Program-made: the position numbers and the translations under genes | NCBI GenBank assembly: GCA_965202745.1 | Contig: CBDBCB010000009.1 | Coordinates: forward strand, 1-64,000 | Source: JACKII01 sp965202745 | Lineage (GTDB): Bacteria; Pseudomonadota; Alphaproteobacteria; Bin95 | Length of the DNA: 64,000 nt | Reading direction: 5' to 3' | Shown: positions 9,471 to 18,994 of the stretch, one piece after another | How the letters are laid out: each line of letters starts with the position of its first letter | How positions within the stretch are numbered: position 1 is the first letter of the stretch | The notes under the pieces: generated by a model | The model's database searches: none | What the model was told of the DNA's origin: nothing | The model's input: the letters and a program-made list of their open reading frames with translations, nothing else

Positions 9471-9559
9471 TAGTGGTTCGATGGAAACGGATGGTACCCA
9501 TCGATCTGTTGAATCGAACCACCAACATAGTGAAAGAGTGGGCTGATTCACGAAACGCT
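9471..9559 (+). repeat. Dispersed repeat with an inner palindrome, copy 1
   Basis: The stretch begins TAGTGGTTCGATGGAA and continues to GAATCGAACCACCA, then GTGAAAGAGTGGGCTGATTC. TGGTTCGAT and ATCGAACCA form inverted arms, so transcripts could fold. The same layout recurs in reverse at 51082-51166. It lies between the convergent hydratase and rimI genes. Confidence 0.7.
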
Positions 9560-9579
9560 TGCAGACGCAAACATTTTGA

Positions 9580-10023
9580 TCAGACCTCTATTTCCATGAC
9601 CAAGGCGTCTATGCTTCCTGACCCGCGCTTGTAGTAGCCGGGGCGGCGGCCAGCTGTCTGAAAGCCCAGGGTCTCATAAAATCGCTGGGCCGGCAGGTTG
9701 TCGACGGCGACTTCCAGTAGCAGGCGGTTCAGTTTCAGGGCAGTCAACGCAATGAGCGCTGTCTCGAACAGGGTACGGGCGACACCCGTGCGGCGTGCAG
9801 ACGGCACGGTGCCAACGGTGAACACCTCTGCTTCGTCGGCTGCTCGCCGGATCAGAAGCAAGCCCTGGTCCGGTACGATCCAGCCGAAGGTGCCGGGAGT
9901 CCGCAGCAGGGTGGCGAACGTTTCTGCTGACCACGCTGGACCGCCTAATCCGTCCGCCATGGCAAGAGCATGCAGGCGGGCGGCGTCTTCTACATTCTCC
10001 AGGCGGAGGGCTGTCAATTCCAT
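9580..10023 (-). CDS. rimI: Ribosomal protein S18-alanine N-acetyltransferase RimI
   Basis: A 147-aa single-domain GNAT protein. The acetyl-CoA pyrophosphate loop is seen at RRTGVARTLF, and the C-terminal NLPAQRFYETLGFQTAGRRPGYY is the hallmark of RimI. The enzyme acetylates the N-terminal alanine of ribosomal protein S18. It starts 3 bp after the end of tsaB on the same strand, the gene pair found in most proteobacteria, which supports the call. Note the GGPAWSAETFATLL region near the N-terminus, where RimI proteins usually read W-x-x-x-x-F. It appears intact. Confidence 0.88.
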   Translation of the reverse strand: MELTALRLENVEDAARLHALAMADGLGGPAWSAETFATLLRTPGTFGWIVPDQGLLLIRRAADEAEVFTVGTVPSARRTGVARTLFETALIALTALKLNRLLLEVAVDNLPAQRFYETLGFQTAGRRPGYYKRGSGSIDALVMEIEV

Positions 10024-10026
10024 GCC

Positions 10027-10734
10027 TTAGTCCTGGCGTGCGCGCAGGCGGCCACCATCTTTCGGCAGCTCGGCTCGGGGCGGAGCGAGGTATAGCGGTT
10101 GGGGCTGCCAACCGGTCCGGCCTTTGGCGAGTTCTTTGATTGCGGCAGCGGCAACCATTGGTGCCGTCAGCGTGCGAACGCCAGAATCTGTCGCGGTGAA
10201 GCCTGCATCTAGGAGGATTGCGGCTCCGTCGCCGATCAGTTGAACATTGCTGCCGGTGAATGCCGCTAGGACCTCCTCCACTGTCATGTTGCGGCCCTCG
10301 GCAGGCCATCCATCCAGGCGGGCACCATCAGCGCCGAATGCCTGCACATAGAGCGAGCGGGCCTTGCTATCGAACGCCACAATCAAGGGAGCCTGCCTGC
10401 GGTCTGCGAGCGCCCCTTCCAGCGCGGTAAACCGGTCGATGCCGATCAGCGGCGCTCCGGTGGCAAAAGCTAACCCTTGGGCTGCAGCAAGGCCAGTACG
10501 CAGGCCGGTAAACGAGCCGGGGCCGACTGTGGTTGCAATGGCCTCGACGTCTGACAGCGCCCGCCCGCCAGCCTTCATCACCGCCTGGATGGCGGGTAGC
10601 AGCAACTCCACATGGCCGCGCTGCATGGGCAGGTGGAGGGCAGATAGCACTCGGTTGTTGCCACAAAGCGCGACGCTGAGTACCGGGCCTGCCGTGTCGA
10701 AGGCCAGTATCAAAGGGGGAAGGGGCTCAGGCAT
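10027..10734 (-). CDS. tsaB: tRNA N6-threonylcarbamoyladenosine biosynthesis protein TsaB
   Basis: About 235 aa in the ASKHA fold: N-terminal ILAFDTAGPVLSVAL and the signature TVGPGSFTGLRTGLAAAQGLA. TsaB scaffolds TsaD and TsaE in making the t6A37 modification of ANN-decoding tRNAs, an essential cytoplasmic pathway. I chose the ATG at 10734 (MPEPLPPLILAFDT) because a longer reading would add an unlikely N-terminal extension inside uppP. The start overlaps the end of uppP by 8 bp, giving an uppP-tsaB-rimI operon. Confidence 0.92.
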   Translation of the reverse strand: MPEPLPPLILAFDTAGPVLSVALCGNNRVLSALHLPMQRGHVELLLPAIQAVMKAGGRALSDVEAIATTVGPGSFTGLRTGLAAAQGLAFATGAPLIGIDRFTALEGALADRRQAPLIVAFDSKARSLYVQAFGADGARLDGWPAEGRNMTVEEVLAAFTGSNVQLIGDGAAILLDAGFTATDSGVRTLTAPMVAAAAIKELAKGRTGWQPQPLYLAPPRAELPKDGGRLRARQD

Positions 10735-11548
10735 AGGCCAAGAAAAGCAAAAGCGCACCTAGCGCCAGCCGGTAGAGTATAAATGGCAGGAAGCTGGCAT
10801 GACGCAGCCATTTCATCATCAGGATGATGGCGAGCCATGCGCTGATGAAGGCTAAACCTGTGCCGATCAAGGCATCATGCTCCAACTGCACATTGCCCGA
10901 CTCGACAAGGTCCAGGCCCGCCAGCGCGCCAGCGCCTAGGATGGTGGGGATGGAAAGCAGCAAGGCAAAGCGGGCAGCGTCCACACGGTTCAGGCCGACC
11001 GCGCGGCCCATGGTCATGCAGATGCCGGACCGGCTGACGCCTGGAACTAGCGCCAGCACCTGACCGACACCGATGGCCAGCGCTCGTCCATAGCCAAGTT
11101 GCGGCAGGCTTAATCTGATCTCCATCCGGTCGGACATCCAAAGGGCAACGCCGAAGATCAGGGTGATCCAGCCGATTACCTCCACAGTGCGGGCATTGTC
11201 TGTGATTAAATCTTTCACGAGAAACCCGACGATGAAGACTGGGATGGTGGCTAGCGCTACTTGCCAGGCTAGGTGCCAGCCGTCGCTGCGCTTGCCGGTG
11301 ATGCCTTGCAGCAAGCCGTTGACTACCTGCCAAAGATCACGCCAGACATAGAGTACAATCGCGCCGAGCGTGCCCACGTGCAGGGCGACATCCATAACCA
11401 GATCGGCGTTGGCATTAGCGCCCACGGTATCCAGGCCCATGGACGCGCCGAATTCGCGCATCAGGATTAAATGGCCCGATGAACTGATAGGCAAAAACTC
11501 TGTGATGCCCTGGACGAGCGCGAGGGCTACAATCGCGAGTAGGCACAT
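10727..11548 (-). CDS. uppP: Undecaprenyl-diphosphatase UppP (BacA)
   Basis: A polytopic membrane protein of ~273 aa that recycles the lipid carrier undecaprenyl diphosphate for peptidoglycan and polysaccharide synthesis. Both active-site motifs are present: the N-terminal QGITEFLPISSSGHLIL and the central PGVSRSG. The ATG at 11548 (MCLLAIVALALVQGITEF) gives the usual length; the open frame extends far upstream but only as antisense of the GST gene. It overlaps tsaB and is divergent from the GST-like gene. It appears intact, consistent with essentiality. Confidence 0.93.
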   Translation of the reverse strand: MCLLAIVALALVQGITEFLPISSSGHLILMREFGASMGLDTVGANANADLVMDVALHVGTLGAIVLYVWRDLWQVVNGLLQGITGKRSDGWHLAWQVALATIPVFIVGFLVKDLITDNARTVEVIGWITLIFGVALWMSDRMEIRLSLPQLGYGRALAIGVGQVLALVPGVSRSGICMTMGRAVGLNRVDAARFALLLSIPTILGAGALAGLDLVESGNVQLEHDALIGTGLAFISAWLAIILMMKWLRHASFLPFILYRLALGALLLFLAYA

Positions 11549-11623
11549 AGAGCAGGCTCCTAAAAAGGCGTGACGACAGTGCGCTGCCCGATTTGACGGC
11601 AATTCGTTAAGAGTATTCTCACT

Positions 11624-12292
11624 ATGCCAACGCTTTTTCACCTCCCACTTTCGCCTTTCTGCCGCAAGGTCCGCTTGGTCGCGGCTGAAAAGAGCATTGG
11701 CGTCGAACTGGAAATCGAAGAGCCCTGGCGGCGGCGCGAGGAGTTTTTGGCGCTGAACCCCGCGGCGGAGGTCCCTGTATGGGTTGATGATGATGGCGGT
11801 ACGATCGCCGACTCTCTGGCCATTTGCGAGTACCTGGACGAGATCGATATGGGCCCCTCGCTGGTCGGCAATTCGCCCGGAGACCGCGCGGAAACCCGGC
11901 GGTTGGTAGCGTGGTTCGATACCAAATTCTACCGTGAGGTGACCGAATATCTGTACGGTGAACGGATGCTGAAGCCAATCCGGCGGACAGGTGAGCCGAA
12001 TTCCGCGGCTATCCGCGCAGGCCGCCAGAACATCGGTTATCACCTGGACTATATTGCCTGGCTGACTGAAAGGCGCACTTGGCTGGCCGGTGACCGTTTG
12101 AGCCTTGCAGATCTGGCGGCGGCTACTCAGTTGTCGACCCTGGACTACCTGGGAGAGGTGTCGTGGGAGCATTCGGAAGGCGCGAAAGTATGGTATCAGC
12201 GGGTGAAATCACGCCCGAGCTTCCGCACACTGCTGGCCGATTCGGCACCTGGCTTCCCGCCGCCCGCGCACTATGCGGATTTGGATTTTTAA
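11624..12292 (+). CDS. Glutathione S-transferase-fold protein, FzlA-like
   Basis: A 222-aa protein with an N-terminal thioredoxin-like GST domain (LSPFCRKVRLVAAEKSI, then ALNPAAEVPVW) and a helical C-terminal domain (WLAGDRLSLADLAAATQLS). The tail WYQRVKSRPSFRTLLAD followed by PPPAHYADLDF closely resembles what I remember of alphaproteobacterial FzlA, the GST-like protein that binds FtsZ and is needed for constriction. A FzlA role is therefore likely but rests on memory. A plain detoxifying GST is the alternative. It is divergent from uppP. Confidence 0.75.
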   Translation: MPTLFHLPLSPFCRKVRLVAAEKSIGVELEIEEPWRRREEFLALNPAAEVPVWVDDDGGTIADSLAICEYLDEIDMGPSLVGNSPGDRAETRRLVAWFDTKFYREVTEYLYGERMLKPIRRTGEPNSAAIRAGRQNIGYHLDYIAWLTERRTWLAGDRLSLADLAAATQLSTLDYLGEVSWEHSEGAKVWYQRVKSRPSFRTLLADSAPGFPPPAHYADLDF

Positions 12293-12311
12293 CGCTCTGA
12301 AAGGGTTCGCC

Positions 12312-12989
12312 ATGAAGCATTTGCTTGCCGCTATAGGACTCCTAGTGATGACAAGTCCCGTACTGGCCGCTGACCGACAAGCAGATCCGTCGCAGATTGT
12401 GCTGCAACTGGTGGAGGAAGCCTGGGTCGAAACCAAGACCGCGCGTGTTGTGTTGTAGCTCAAGACCTTGTTGACGGACGACAAAGGTGCCGAGCCGGTC
12501 GTTGATCCCAAGGCGCTTTTTGCGCCGGTGGCTGGCGGTGACTGGCAGATGACGCGGTTCCAGCGGGGGCAAACAGATACCGGCTTTGAGCAATGGGTGA
12601 TTGTCGCGGAGGCCCGTATCCTGCAAACAGCGCTGACGGGCATCTATGACCGGATGAAACAGGTGAGTAGCCGGGGGCGAACCGTCAGTGTCCGTCAGAT
12701 TGACTTCACGCCCTCGCTAGCGGAGCGGCAGGCGACGGCAGCCAAATTGCGGGCGGTTATCTACAAGCGCGCCTTCGACGAGGCGGCCGCAGCAGCGGGC
12801 GTGTTTCCGGACCGCGGCTTTCAGGTCCACCGGGTGAACTTCAACGAAGGTGGTGGACTGCAGCCGCAAGTTATGCGCGCCCAAGCGATGGATGAGCGGG
12901 CGAATGTCAGCCACCTGAAACAGGCGGGCCCCTCTGTTGCAGAGCGGATGGTCATGCATGCCACGGTCATTGTGGCATCTGATAACTGA
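12312..12989 (+). pseudogene. Exported protein with an in-frame stop (possibly SIMPL/DUF541-like)
   Basis: The ATG at 12312 opens a signal peptide (MKHLLAAIGLLVMTSPVLAA) and a mature start ending WVETKTARVVL. A TAG at 12456-12458 interrupts, and the same frame continues for ~176 codons (KGAEPVVDPKALF, VSVRQIDFTPSLAERQATAA) to 12989. One nonsense codon is the only visible lesion. The alternating-strand pattern recalls periplasmic SIMPL-domain proteins, but that assignment is weak. No good internal start follows the stop, and the remaining part would lack its signal peptide. Confidence 0.65.
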
Positions 12990-13135
12990 ACCACTACAAA
13001 AATAGGCTTATGCAGGCGACTACGCATAGCCTGAAACACCCTGCCGCTTGCGGTCCGGGCGCTCTCGCGGCATACTAACGGCAGAGACGTCTGCAGGCAG
13101 CAGACAAGAATACAGAAGAGCGAGGCTCTAAGGCG

Positions 13136-14083
13136 ATGATGGCACAACGCGTGGTTGTGTTTGGCGGTTCCGGCTTTGTCGGACGGTATGTGGTGAAGCG
13201 GCTTGCGGCGGCAGGTCTGCCGGTGCGCGTGGCGTGCCGCGACACAGAAAAGGCCAAGTTTCTGAAGCCCATGGGCGCGGTCGGGCAGGTTAGCCTGATG
13301 CAGGTTAACGTGCGCTACCCCGAGACGGTAGCGCAGGCTTGCGAGGGCATGGATGCCGTCGTCAATTTGGTGGGTATCCTCTCTGAGTTCGGTGCACAGC
13401 AGTTCCACAGCGTGCAGGCCGAAGGGGCTGAAGGCATTGCCAGCGCCGCCGCTGCGGCTGGTGTTAGGACCATGGTGCAGGTCTCCGCGGTCGGCGCGGA
13501 TGCCAACAGCGAATCCGCGTATGCTCGGTCAAAGGCTGAGGGCGAGGCAGCCGTGCGGGCTGCAATGCCCGACGCAACCATCATCCGGCCAAGCGTCGTA
13601 TTCGGCCCGGAAGACGAATTCTTCAACCGCTTCGCTGACCTGGCGTGCTTCGCCCCGGCCCTGCCGCTGATCGATGGCGGTCATACCAAGATGCAGCCGG
13701 TTTATGTCGGCGATGTGGCGGATGCGATCTGTAAGGCGGTTACCGATCCTGCCTGTGTCGGTCAGACCTATGAGCTTGGCGGTCCCGACGTGATGACCAT
13801 GAAGGAGATCATGGAGTACACGCTGGAACAGGCTGGCCAGAAACGCATTCTGGCGCCGCTACCATCCTTCATTGCTGCGTTTAAGGCGCGGTTCCTGGAA
13901 CTTCTGCCGAACCCGCCGCTGACCCGCGACCAGCTTAAGCTACTGGAGCATGACAATGTGGTCAGTGAAGGCGCGCAGGGGTTGGCTGATTTGGGCATTG
14001 CGCCGACACCCGTGGGCGCGGTAGTGCCGCGTTATCTGGGCCGCTTCAAAGGTGTGCAGCCGGGCAAAACCAGCCCGGCCTGA
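13136..14083 (+). CDS. Complex I NDUFA9-subunit-like NAD(P)-binding protein
   Basis: A 315-aa atypical SDR of the NmrA/NDUFA9 type. The nucleotide motif is VVVFGGSGFVGRYVVKRL at the start, followed by MDAVVNLVGIL and a later IIRPSVVFGPEDEFFNRFA. These are characteristic of bacterial proteins annotated as complex I NDUFA9 family. The eukaryotic homologue is an accessory subunit of NADH dehydrogenase; the bacterial role is less clear. It lies in the same neighbourhood as uppP, as in other alphaproteobacteria. The start could be the ATG at 13136 or at 13139. It appears intact. Confidence 0.85.
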   Translation: MMAQRVVVFGGSGFVGRYVVKRLAAAGLPVRVACRDTEKAKFLKPMGAVGQVSLMQVNVRYPETVAQACEGMDAVVNLVGILSEFGAQQFHSVQAEGAEGIASAAAAAGVRTMVQVSAVGADANSESAYARSKAEGEAAVRAAMPDATIIRPSVVFGPEDEFFNRFADLACFAPALPLIDGGHTKMQPVYVGDVADAICKAVTDPACVGQTYELGGPDVMTMKEIMEYTLEQAGQKRILAPLPSFIAAFKARFLELLPNPPLTRDQLKLLEHDNVVSEGAQGLADLGIAPTPVGAVVPRYLGRFKGVQPGKTSPA

Positions 14084-14155
14084 CGAGTGCTGGCGTCAAA
14101 GCGGCCGGCGTGCCAAGCTTGCGGGCAATATGAGCCAAAGCTTGGAGCCTGCCCG

Positions 14156-15526
14156 ATGACGTTCCTGCCAAATTCGCTTTCCGCGCGCGATATCGCTGCC
14201 ATTGTCCATCCGCAAACTAACCTGCGCAGCCATCTAGAGCGCGGGCCCGATTTGATCACGGCAGGCAATGGCGTCCGAATCACGGATGAAGACGGCCGTG
14301 AATATATTGACGGAGCGGCTGGGCTTTGGTGCGCCTCGTTGGGATTCGCATCGGAACGGCTGGCGAGGGTTGCCTATGACCAGATGGTGAAGCTCGGCTA
14401 CTACCATCTATACCGCCATAGTTCGAACGAGCCGAGCGTGGCTCTTGCCGAAGAGCTTCTGAAAATTGCACCGGTGCCAATGGCGAAGGTGCTGTTCCAA
14501 TGTTCGGGCTCGGAAGCGAACGACGCGGCGATCAAGCTTGCCTGGTACTATTTTCATGCCGTCGGCAAGCCGGAGAAAGTGAAGATAATTGGCCGCCAGC
14601 GGGGCTATCATGGATCAACCGCGGCTGCGATTAGTGTGTCGGGCAAGCCGGATATGCACGCTGACTTTAGCCTTCCGTTTGCCATGTTCAAGCATACCAG
14701 CTTCCCGCACTACTACAGCGAGCACGTAGACGGGGAGACCGAGGAGGATTTCGCTACCCGCATGGCCCAGGACCTCGAAAACTTGATTCTGGAGGAGGGG
14801 CCTGAGACCGTGGCGGCTTTCTTTGCCGAGCCGGTGATGGGGGCCGGCGGCGGCATAGTTCCGCCGCAAACCTACTTTGCCAAAATACAGGCCGTGCTGC
14901 GCAAATATGATGTGTTGTTTGTGGCCGATGAGGTGATCTGCGGCTTCGGACGCACCGGCAATATGTGGGGCAGCCAGACCTTTGACTTGCAGCCGGACAT
15001 GATTTCCTCCGCCAAGGCGCTATCGGCCGCGATGCAGCCGATTTCTGCCCTGCTGATCAATGACAAAGTTTATCAAGGTATGCTGAGCGAAAGCGATAAG
15101 CTGGGATCGTTCGCCCATGGTTCGACCTATGCCGGGCACCCTGTGGCCGCCACGGTTGCGCTGGAAACGCTGAAAATCTATGAGGAAATTGATGTCGTGA
15201 GCCGGGCGCGGGAGATGGGCGCGATTCTGAATGAGCGCCTGAAGGCGCTTGAAAGCCACCCGCTTGTCGGCAACGCAAATAGCGTCGGTCTCATGGGAGG
15301 GTTAGAGCTTGTGGCGGACAAAGCCACCCGGACACATTTCGAGCCGACCATTGGTATCGGCAACCGGGTCGGAGAGGCTGCCCGAGAGCTAGGCCTGATC
15401 TGCCGGATTGTTGATGACCGGGTGGTGTTCTCACCGCCGCTGGTAATCTCAGCTGACGACATACACCAGTTAGCTGGCCGGTTGACTACAGCGCTTGACC
15501 AAGTCGCGGTGGAAGTGGGTCAATAG
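14156..15526 (+). CDS. Class III PLP-dependent aminotransferase (omega-transaminase type)
   Basis: A ~456-aa fold-type I aminotransferase of class III. It shows the aromatic N-terminal motif YIDGAAGLWCASLGF, the phosphate-binding FQCSGSEANDAAIKLAW, the YHGSTAA motif, the cofactor aspartate in FVADEVICGFGRTG and the PLP lysine in ISSAKALSAAMQPISA. Such enzymes move amino groups from omega-amino acids or amines to pyruvate or 2-oxoglutarate. I chose the ATG at 14156 (MTFLPNSLSARDI) after GGAGCC; earlier codons lack coding character. It follows the NDUFA9-like gene on the same strand. Confidence 0.92.
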   Translation: MTFLPNSLSARDIAAIVHPQTNLRSHLERGPDLITAGNGVRITDEDGREYIDGAAGLWCASLGFASERLARVAYDQMVKLGYYHLYRHSSNEPSVALAEELLKIAPVPMAKVLFQCSGSEANDAAIKLAWYYFHAVGKPEKVKIIGRQRGYHGSTAAAISVSGKPDMHADFSLPFAMFKHTSFPHYYSEHVDGETEEDFATRMAQDLENLILEEGPETVAAFFAEPVMGAGGGIVPPQTYFAKIQAVLRKYDVLFVADEVICGFGRTGNMWGSQTFDLQPDMISSAKALSAAMQPISALLINDKVYQGMLSESDKLGSFAHGSTYAGHPVAATVALETLKIYEEIDVVSRAREMGAILNERLKALESHPLVGNANSVGLMGGLELVADKATRTHFEPTIGIGNRVGEAARELGLICRIVDDRVVFSPPLVISADDIHQLAGRLTTALDQVAVEVGQ

Positions 15527-15789
15527 CTGTACTGATGTAGGCAGTAGAATCCAGTAATTGGAATATCAACATGTATGTGCATATGTAATCTTATGGTATC
15601 ATGCTGAAAATTTTGTGAATTTTCGGATTTCTTTGCTGAAATCGCGGTTGTTGTGTGGCAATCTCCGTCCTCTTAAGCGTACTTGTACTAGAACGCCCCA
15701 TGTTAACGTCCGTCACCTGTGATTGACTTCATTGGTGGATTTTTCAAACAGGGCAAAAGTGGCGCATCGAATTCCGGAGAGTGCAACCC

Positions 15790-18700
15790 ATGATAATCGA
15801 TTACAATGTTAGCGGCAACCAATCGGATTGGGCGGTGACAAGCTCAAGCCAGCTTACCGGCGAGGTTATCGTTCGTGTCAATTCCGACATTTTCCATGAT
15901 GAAGAAGCGCTGGCGGCGCTTCGCGATTCCCTGGGGGCCGATCTGGTCTCGACCACCCAGAAGTTCGGTTTTCAGCTCTGGTCTTTTGACGGCGTATCGT
16001 CCGATGGCGCAATTGAAGTCCTGCATGCGAGCGGCGTGGCGGAGTATGCAGAGTACGTTCGACCGAACTACGTGCTGCACGCAGCAGACTTTGAAGCCGA
16101 AGTGGTTATCCCGGACGACACGGGCTTTCTGAATCTATGGGGCCTGAACAATGCCGGCCAGAATGGCGGCACCACCGACGCTGATATCGACGCGCCGGAA
16201 GCCTGGGATGTCAGCACCGGCACCGGTGTTGTGGTTGGCGTGATCGATAGCGGTGTTGATTACAATCACCCCGATCTCATCAACCAAATGTGGATCAATA
16301 CGGGCGAGATCGCCGGAAACGGCATCGACGATGATAACAATGGTTTCGTCGACGATTACTATGGCTACGATTTTGCCAACAACGACGGCGACCCTTGGGA
16401 CGATGATGCTCACGGCACACACGTCGCTGGAACCATCGCCGCCCAGGCCAACGATGGCCTTGGCGTTACCGGTGTTGCGTATGACGCCGACATCATGGCG
16501 CTCAAGTTCCTGGATGCTTCCGGCTCCGGCAGCACATTCAATGCGATCAGGGCAGTTGAATACGCCACCTTGATGGAGGCCGACGTCACGAATAATTCCT
16601 GGGGGGCGGTGGCTTCTCGGTGGCGTTGGAAGACGCGATATTCCAGGCCGGGCAGGCAGGACAGGTATTCGTTGCGGCTGCCGGCAATGGTGGCCCCGAT
16701 CAAGTAGGTGATGACAACGACCTGAGCCCACACTGCCCCAGCAACTATACCCTTTCCAATCTGATCTCCGTTGCGGCGACCCACCGTAACGATAACATCA
16801 CCTCTTTCTCGAATTTTGGTGCCACGTCTGTTGACCTTGGTGCGCCAGGCAGTGCGATCTGAAGCACGACACCCGGCAACAGCTATTCTGCCTACAGTGG
16901 AACTTCCATGGCGACGCCCCATGTTGCGGGCGTTGTAGCCTTACTGCTGGCCAGCGAGCCGGGATTGACGCCGGAAGAAGTACGTGCCCGCATAATGGAT
17001 GCAGCCGATCCCATTCCGGCGCTGGACGGCATTACGGTTTCCGGTGCTCGTCTGAATGCAGCAAATACATTGGCAGCGCCTCAGCCCGGTACCATTTCTG
17101 GCACTGTATGGGACGATACCAACAATAATGGCTCGGAAGACACTGGCGAGCCCGGCCTTTCCGGCGTCACCGTCTATCTGGACGCTAACCAAAATGGCGG
17201 TCTGGACGGCGGCGAGTTGACTGCCATTACCAATGGCAGCGGCCAATACACGTTCGCGAACGTCGCCCCTGGCAGCTATCACGTTGCTCAGGTAGTGCCA
17301 GCTGGCTTTACCCAGACTGCGCCGTTGTTCACCGGCGACTACGTGTGGTCGGACAGCAATAGCGTGGGCGGTCCTGCCTATAGCTGGTTCGATATATCAT
17401 CTGTCGGCACCGCGCTTACTTTGAGTGACGCTTCTTCGGCAACAATGTCGTTTGGCTCATTCAGCTTCAGCTACTTCGGACAGGTGCAAACAAGCGTCAC
17501 GATCGGCTCGAACGGATATCTGACGTTCGGCGGGGTGGGAAATGTCTATACCAACCTGGCTATTCCCAATGTGGCCGACCCGGATGCGATAATCGCGCCA
17601 TTTTGGGATGACCTGAACCCGGCGCGCGGCGGTGATGTCTACTACTTCCATGACACTGCCAATGACCGTTTCATCGTAGAATACGATGGCTTGCAGCCGT
17701 TTTCCGGCACTGGAAACTACACCTTCCAAGCAATCCTGAACGGCGACGGTAGCATCGAGTTCCAGTACAACACGATGACCGGCGCACTGGGCAGCGCAAC
17801 GATCAGCCTTGAAAATCCGGCCGGTGACGCCGGTGCGCAAGTGTCGTTCAACGACGCCAGTTATATGCAGAACAACCTAGCGATGCTGTTCAGTGAGGGG
17901 GCTGGTTCGCCAACCTTCAACGATGTTGTCCTGAGCAGTGGCCAGAATCTGACAGGTGTCGATTTCGGTAATCACAACCTGAGCGGCGGCGGTGGTGGTG
18001 GTTGTGGCGGTACGAACGACAGTTTTGTCGGCACCTCTGCTAACAATGTGTTCGACGGTGGCGGTGGAGACGACGCCTTCCTGCTGCGGTTTGGCAAGGA
18101 CACTGCCACCGGTGGCGCCGGGGCCGATGAATTCAAAGTCGATGGACGCTATTTGAATGACGGCGATGCTCACCGCATTACTGATCTGAATTTTGGTGAA
18201 GGGGACACGCTGATTTTGCGCCTGTTCGACACCGGTGCTTTCAGCAATGCGGTTGATCCTAGCAACCATCTGGGAGTGACGCAGAGCAGGCGCACGGCGA
18301 CGTTTAACAGTCTGAACGACATCTTAGGGGCGCATGACAATGGTGTAATGCAGGCGTCGGACGCTGGTGATGGCAGCACGTTGCTAACCATGCCCTCTGG
18401 TTTGGAGACGATGACGCTTCAACTGGACACTGTTGCGTTCAGTTCGCTCGGAATTGGCGGTGTATCTCCGCCGCCCCCTCCACCCCCACCGGATCCGTCG
18501 CCGGGGAATGATACATTGGCCGGTGGCGGCGGTGACGACGATATGTTCGGCTATGGCGGTAACGACGGTATCCTATTGCGCTATGGCAATGATACGACGA
18601 CCGGCGGTACGGGCGCTGACAGGTTCACGATGGATGGCCGCTATGTCTATGACGGCGACTCGTACACGATTACCGACCTGGACTTCAGCGAAGGCGACTA

Positions 18701-18926
18701 TCTGGAATTTCGGTTTATGGATAACGGCACGTTCAACAACGGCGTCAATCCATCCAACCACCTACTAGTCCAGAATAATGGCTCGAAGGTGCGGATCGAC
18801 AGTCAAGCCGACCTGATTGAAGTGCACGACCATGGCGTGATGACCGGTGCGGACGACGGCTTTGGCGGTACGACCTTCACCGTGTCGGTTGGCGGTGACC
18901 TTTTGACTTTTACCTTGGATGGCTAG
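15790..18926 (+). pseudogene. Secreted S8 subtilisin-like protease with repeat C-terminus, frameshifted and interrupted
   Basis: The S8 domain shows Asp (VIDSGVDYNHPDL, ~residue 152), His (DAHGTHVAGTIAA, ~208) and Ser (GTSMATPHVAG). Near 16600 a run of six G loses the frame; one more G restores NNSWGGGGFSVALEDA. A TGA at 16860-16862, just before the catalytic Ser region, is a second lesion. Beyond it the frame stays open: an SdrD/Cna-B-like domain (TISGTVWDDTNNNG), a beta-rich domain, then two copies of a module with GGGGDDAF, DGRY, DGD, ITDL and PSNHL separated by a polyproline linker. The C-terminus resembles type I-secreted calcium-binding proteins, and no N-terminal signal peptide is visible. 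The preceding 263-bp gap is AT-rich, with no firm promoter. Confidence 0.8.
18010..18926 (+). repeat. Tandem C-terminal module of the subtilase (two copies)
   Basis: Two ~140-residue modules (about 18010-18450 and 18510-18926) share an ordered set of words: GGGGDD, LLR(F/Y)G(K/N)DT(A/T)TGG, DGRY, DGD, ITDL(N/D)F(G/S)EGD, PSNHL, H(D)(N/H)GVM and AD.G.G. They are joined by a polyproline stretch (18467-18495). The repeat looks like an intragenic duplication. Confidence 0.75.
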
Positions 18927-18994
18927 GATTTGTTTTAGAGCTTCGCCCGACCCACACGGACCGGGATGACGCAAATCGGTCGGGGAAGGGTGGT

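Noticed and set aside
10727..12172. A 481-codon minus-strand frame
   Set aside because: Only the last ~273 codons (uppP) are real; the upstream part is antisense to the GST/FzlA-like gene and has no family similarity.
16860..16862. TGA read as tryptophan (alternative code)
   Set aside because: In the IS256 copies the equivalent TGA replaces an arginine codon, TAA and TAG also interrupt other genes, and intact genes here use normal stops including TGA.
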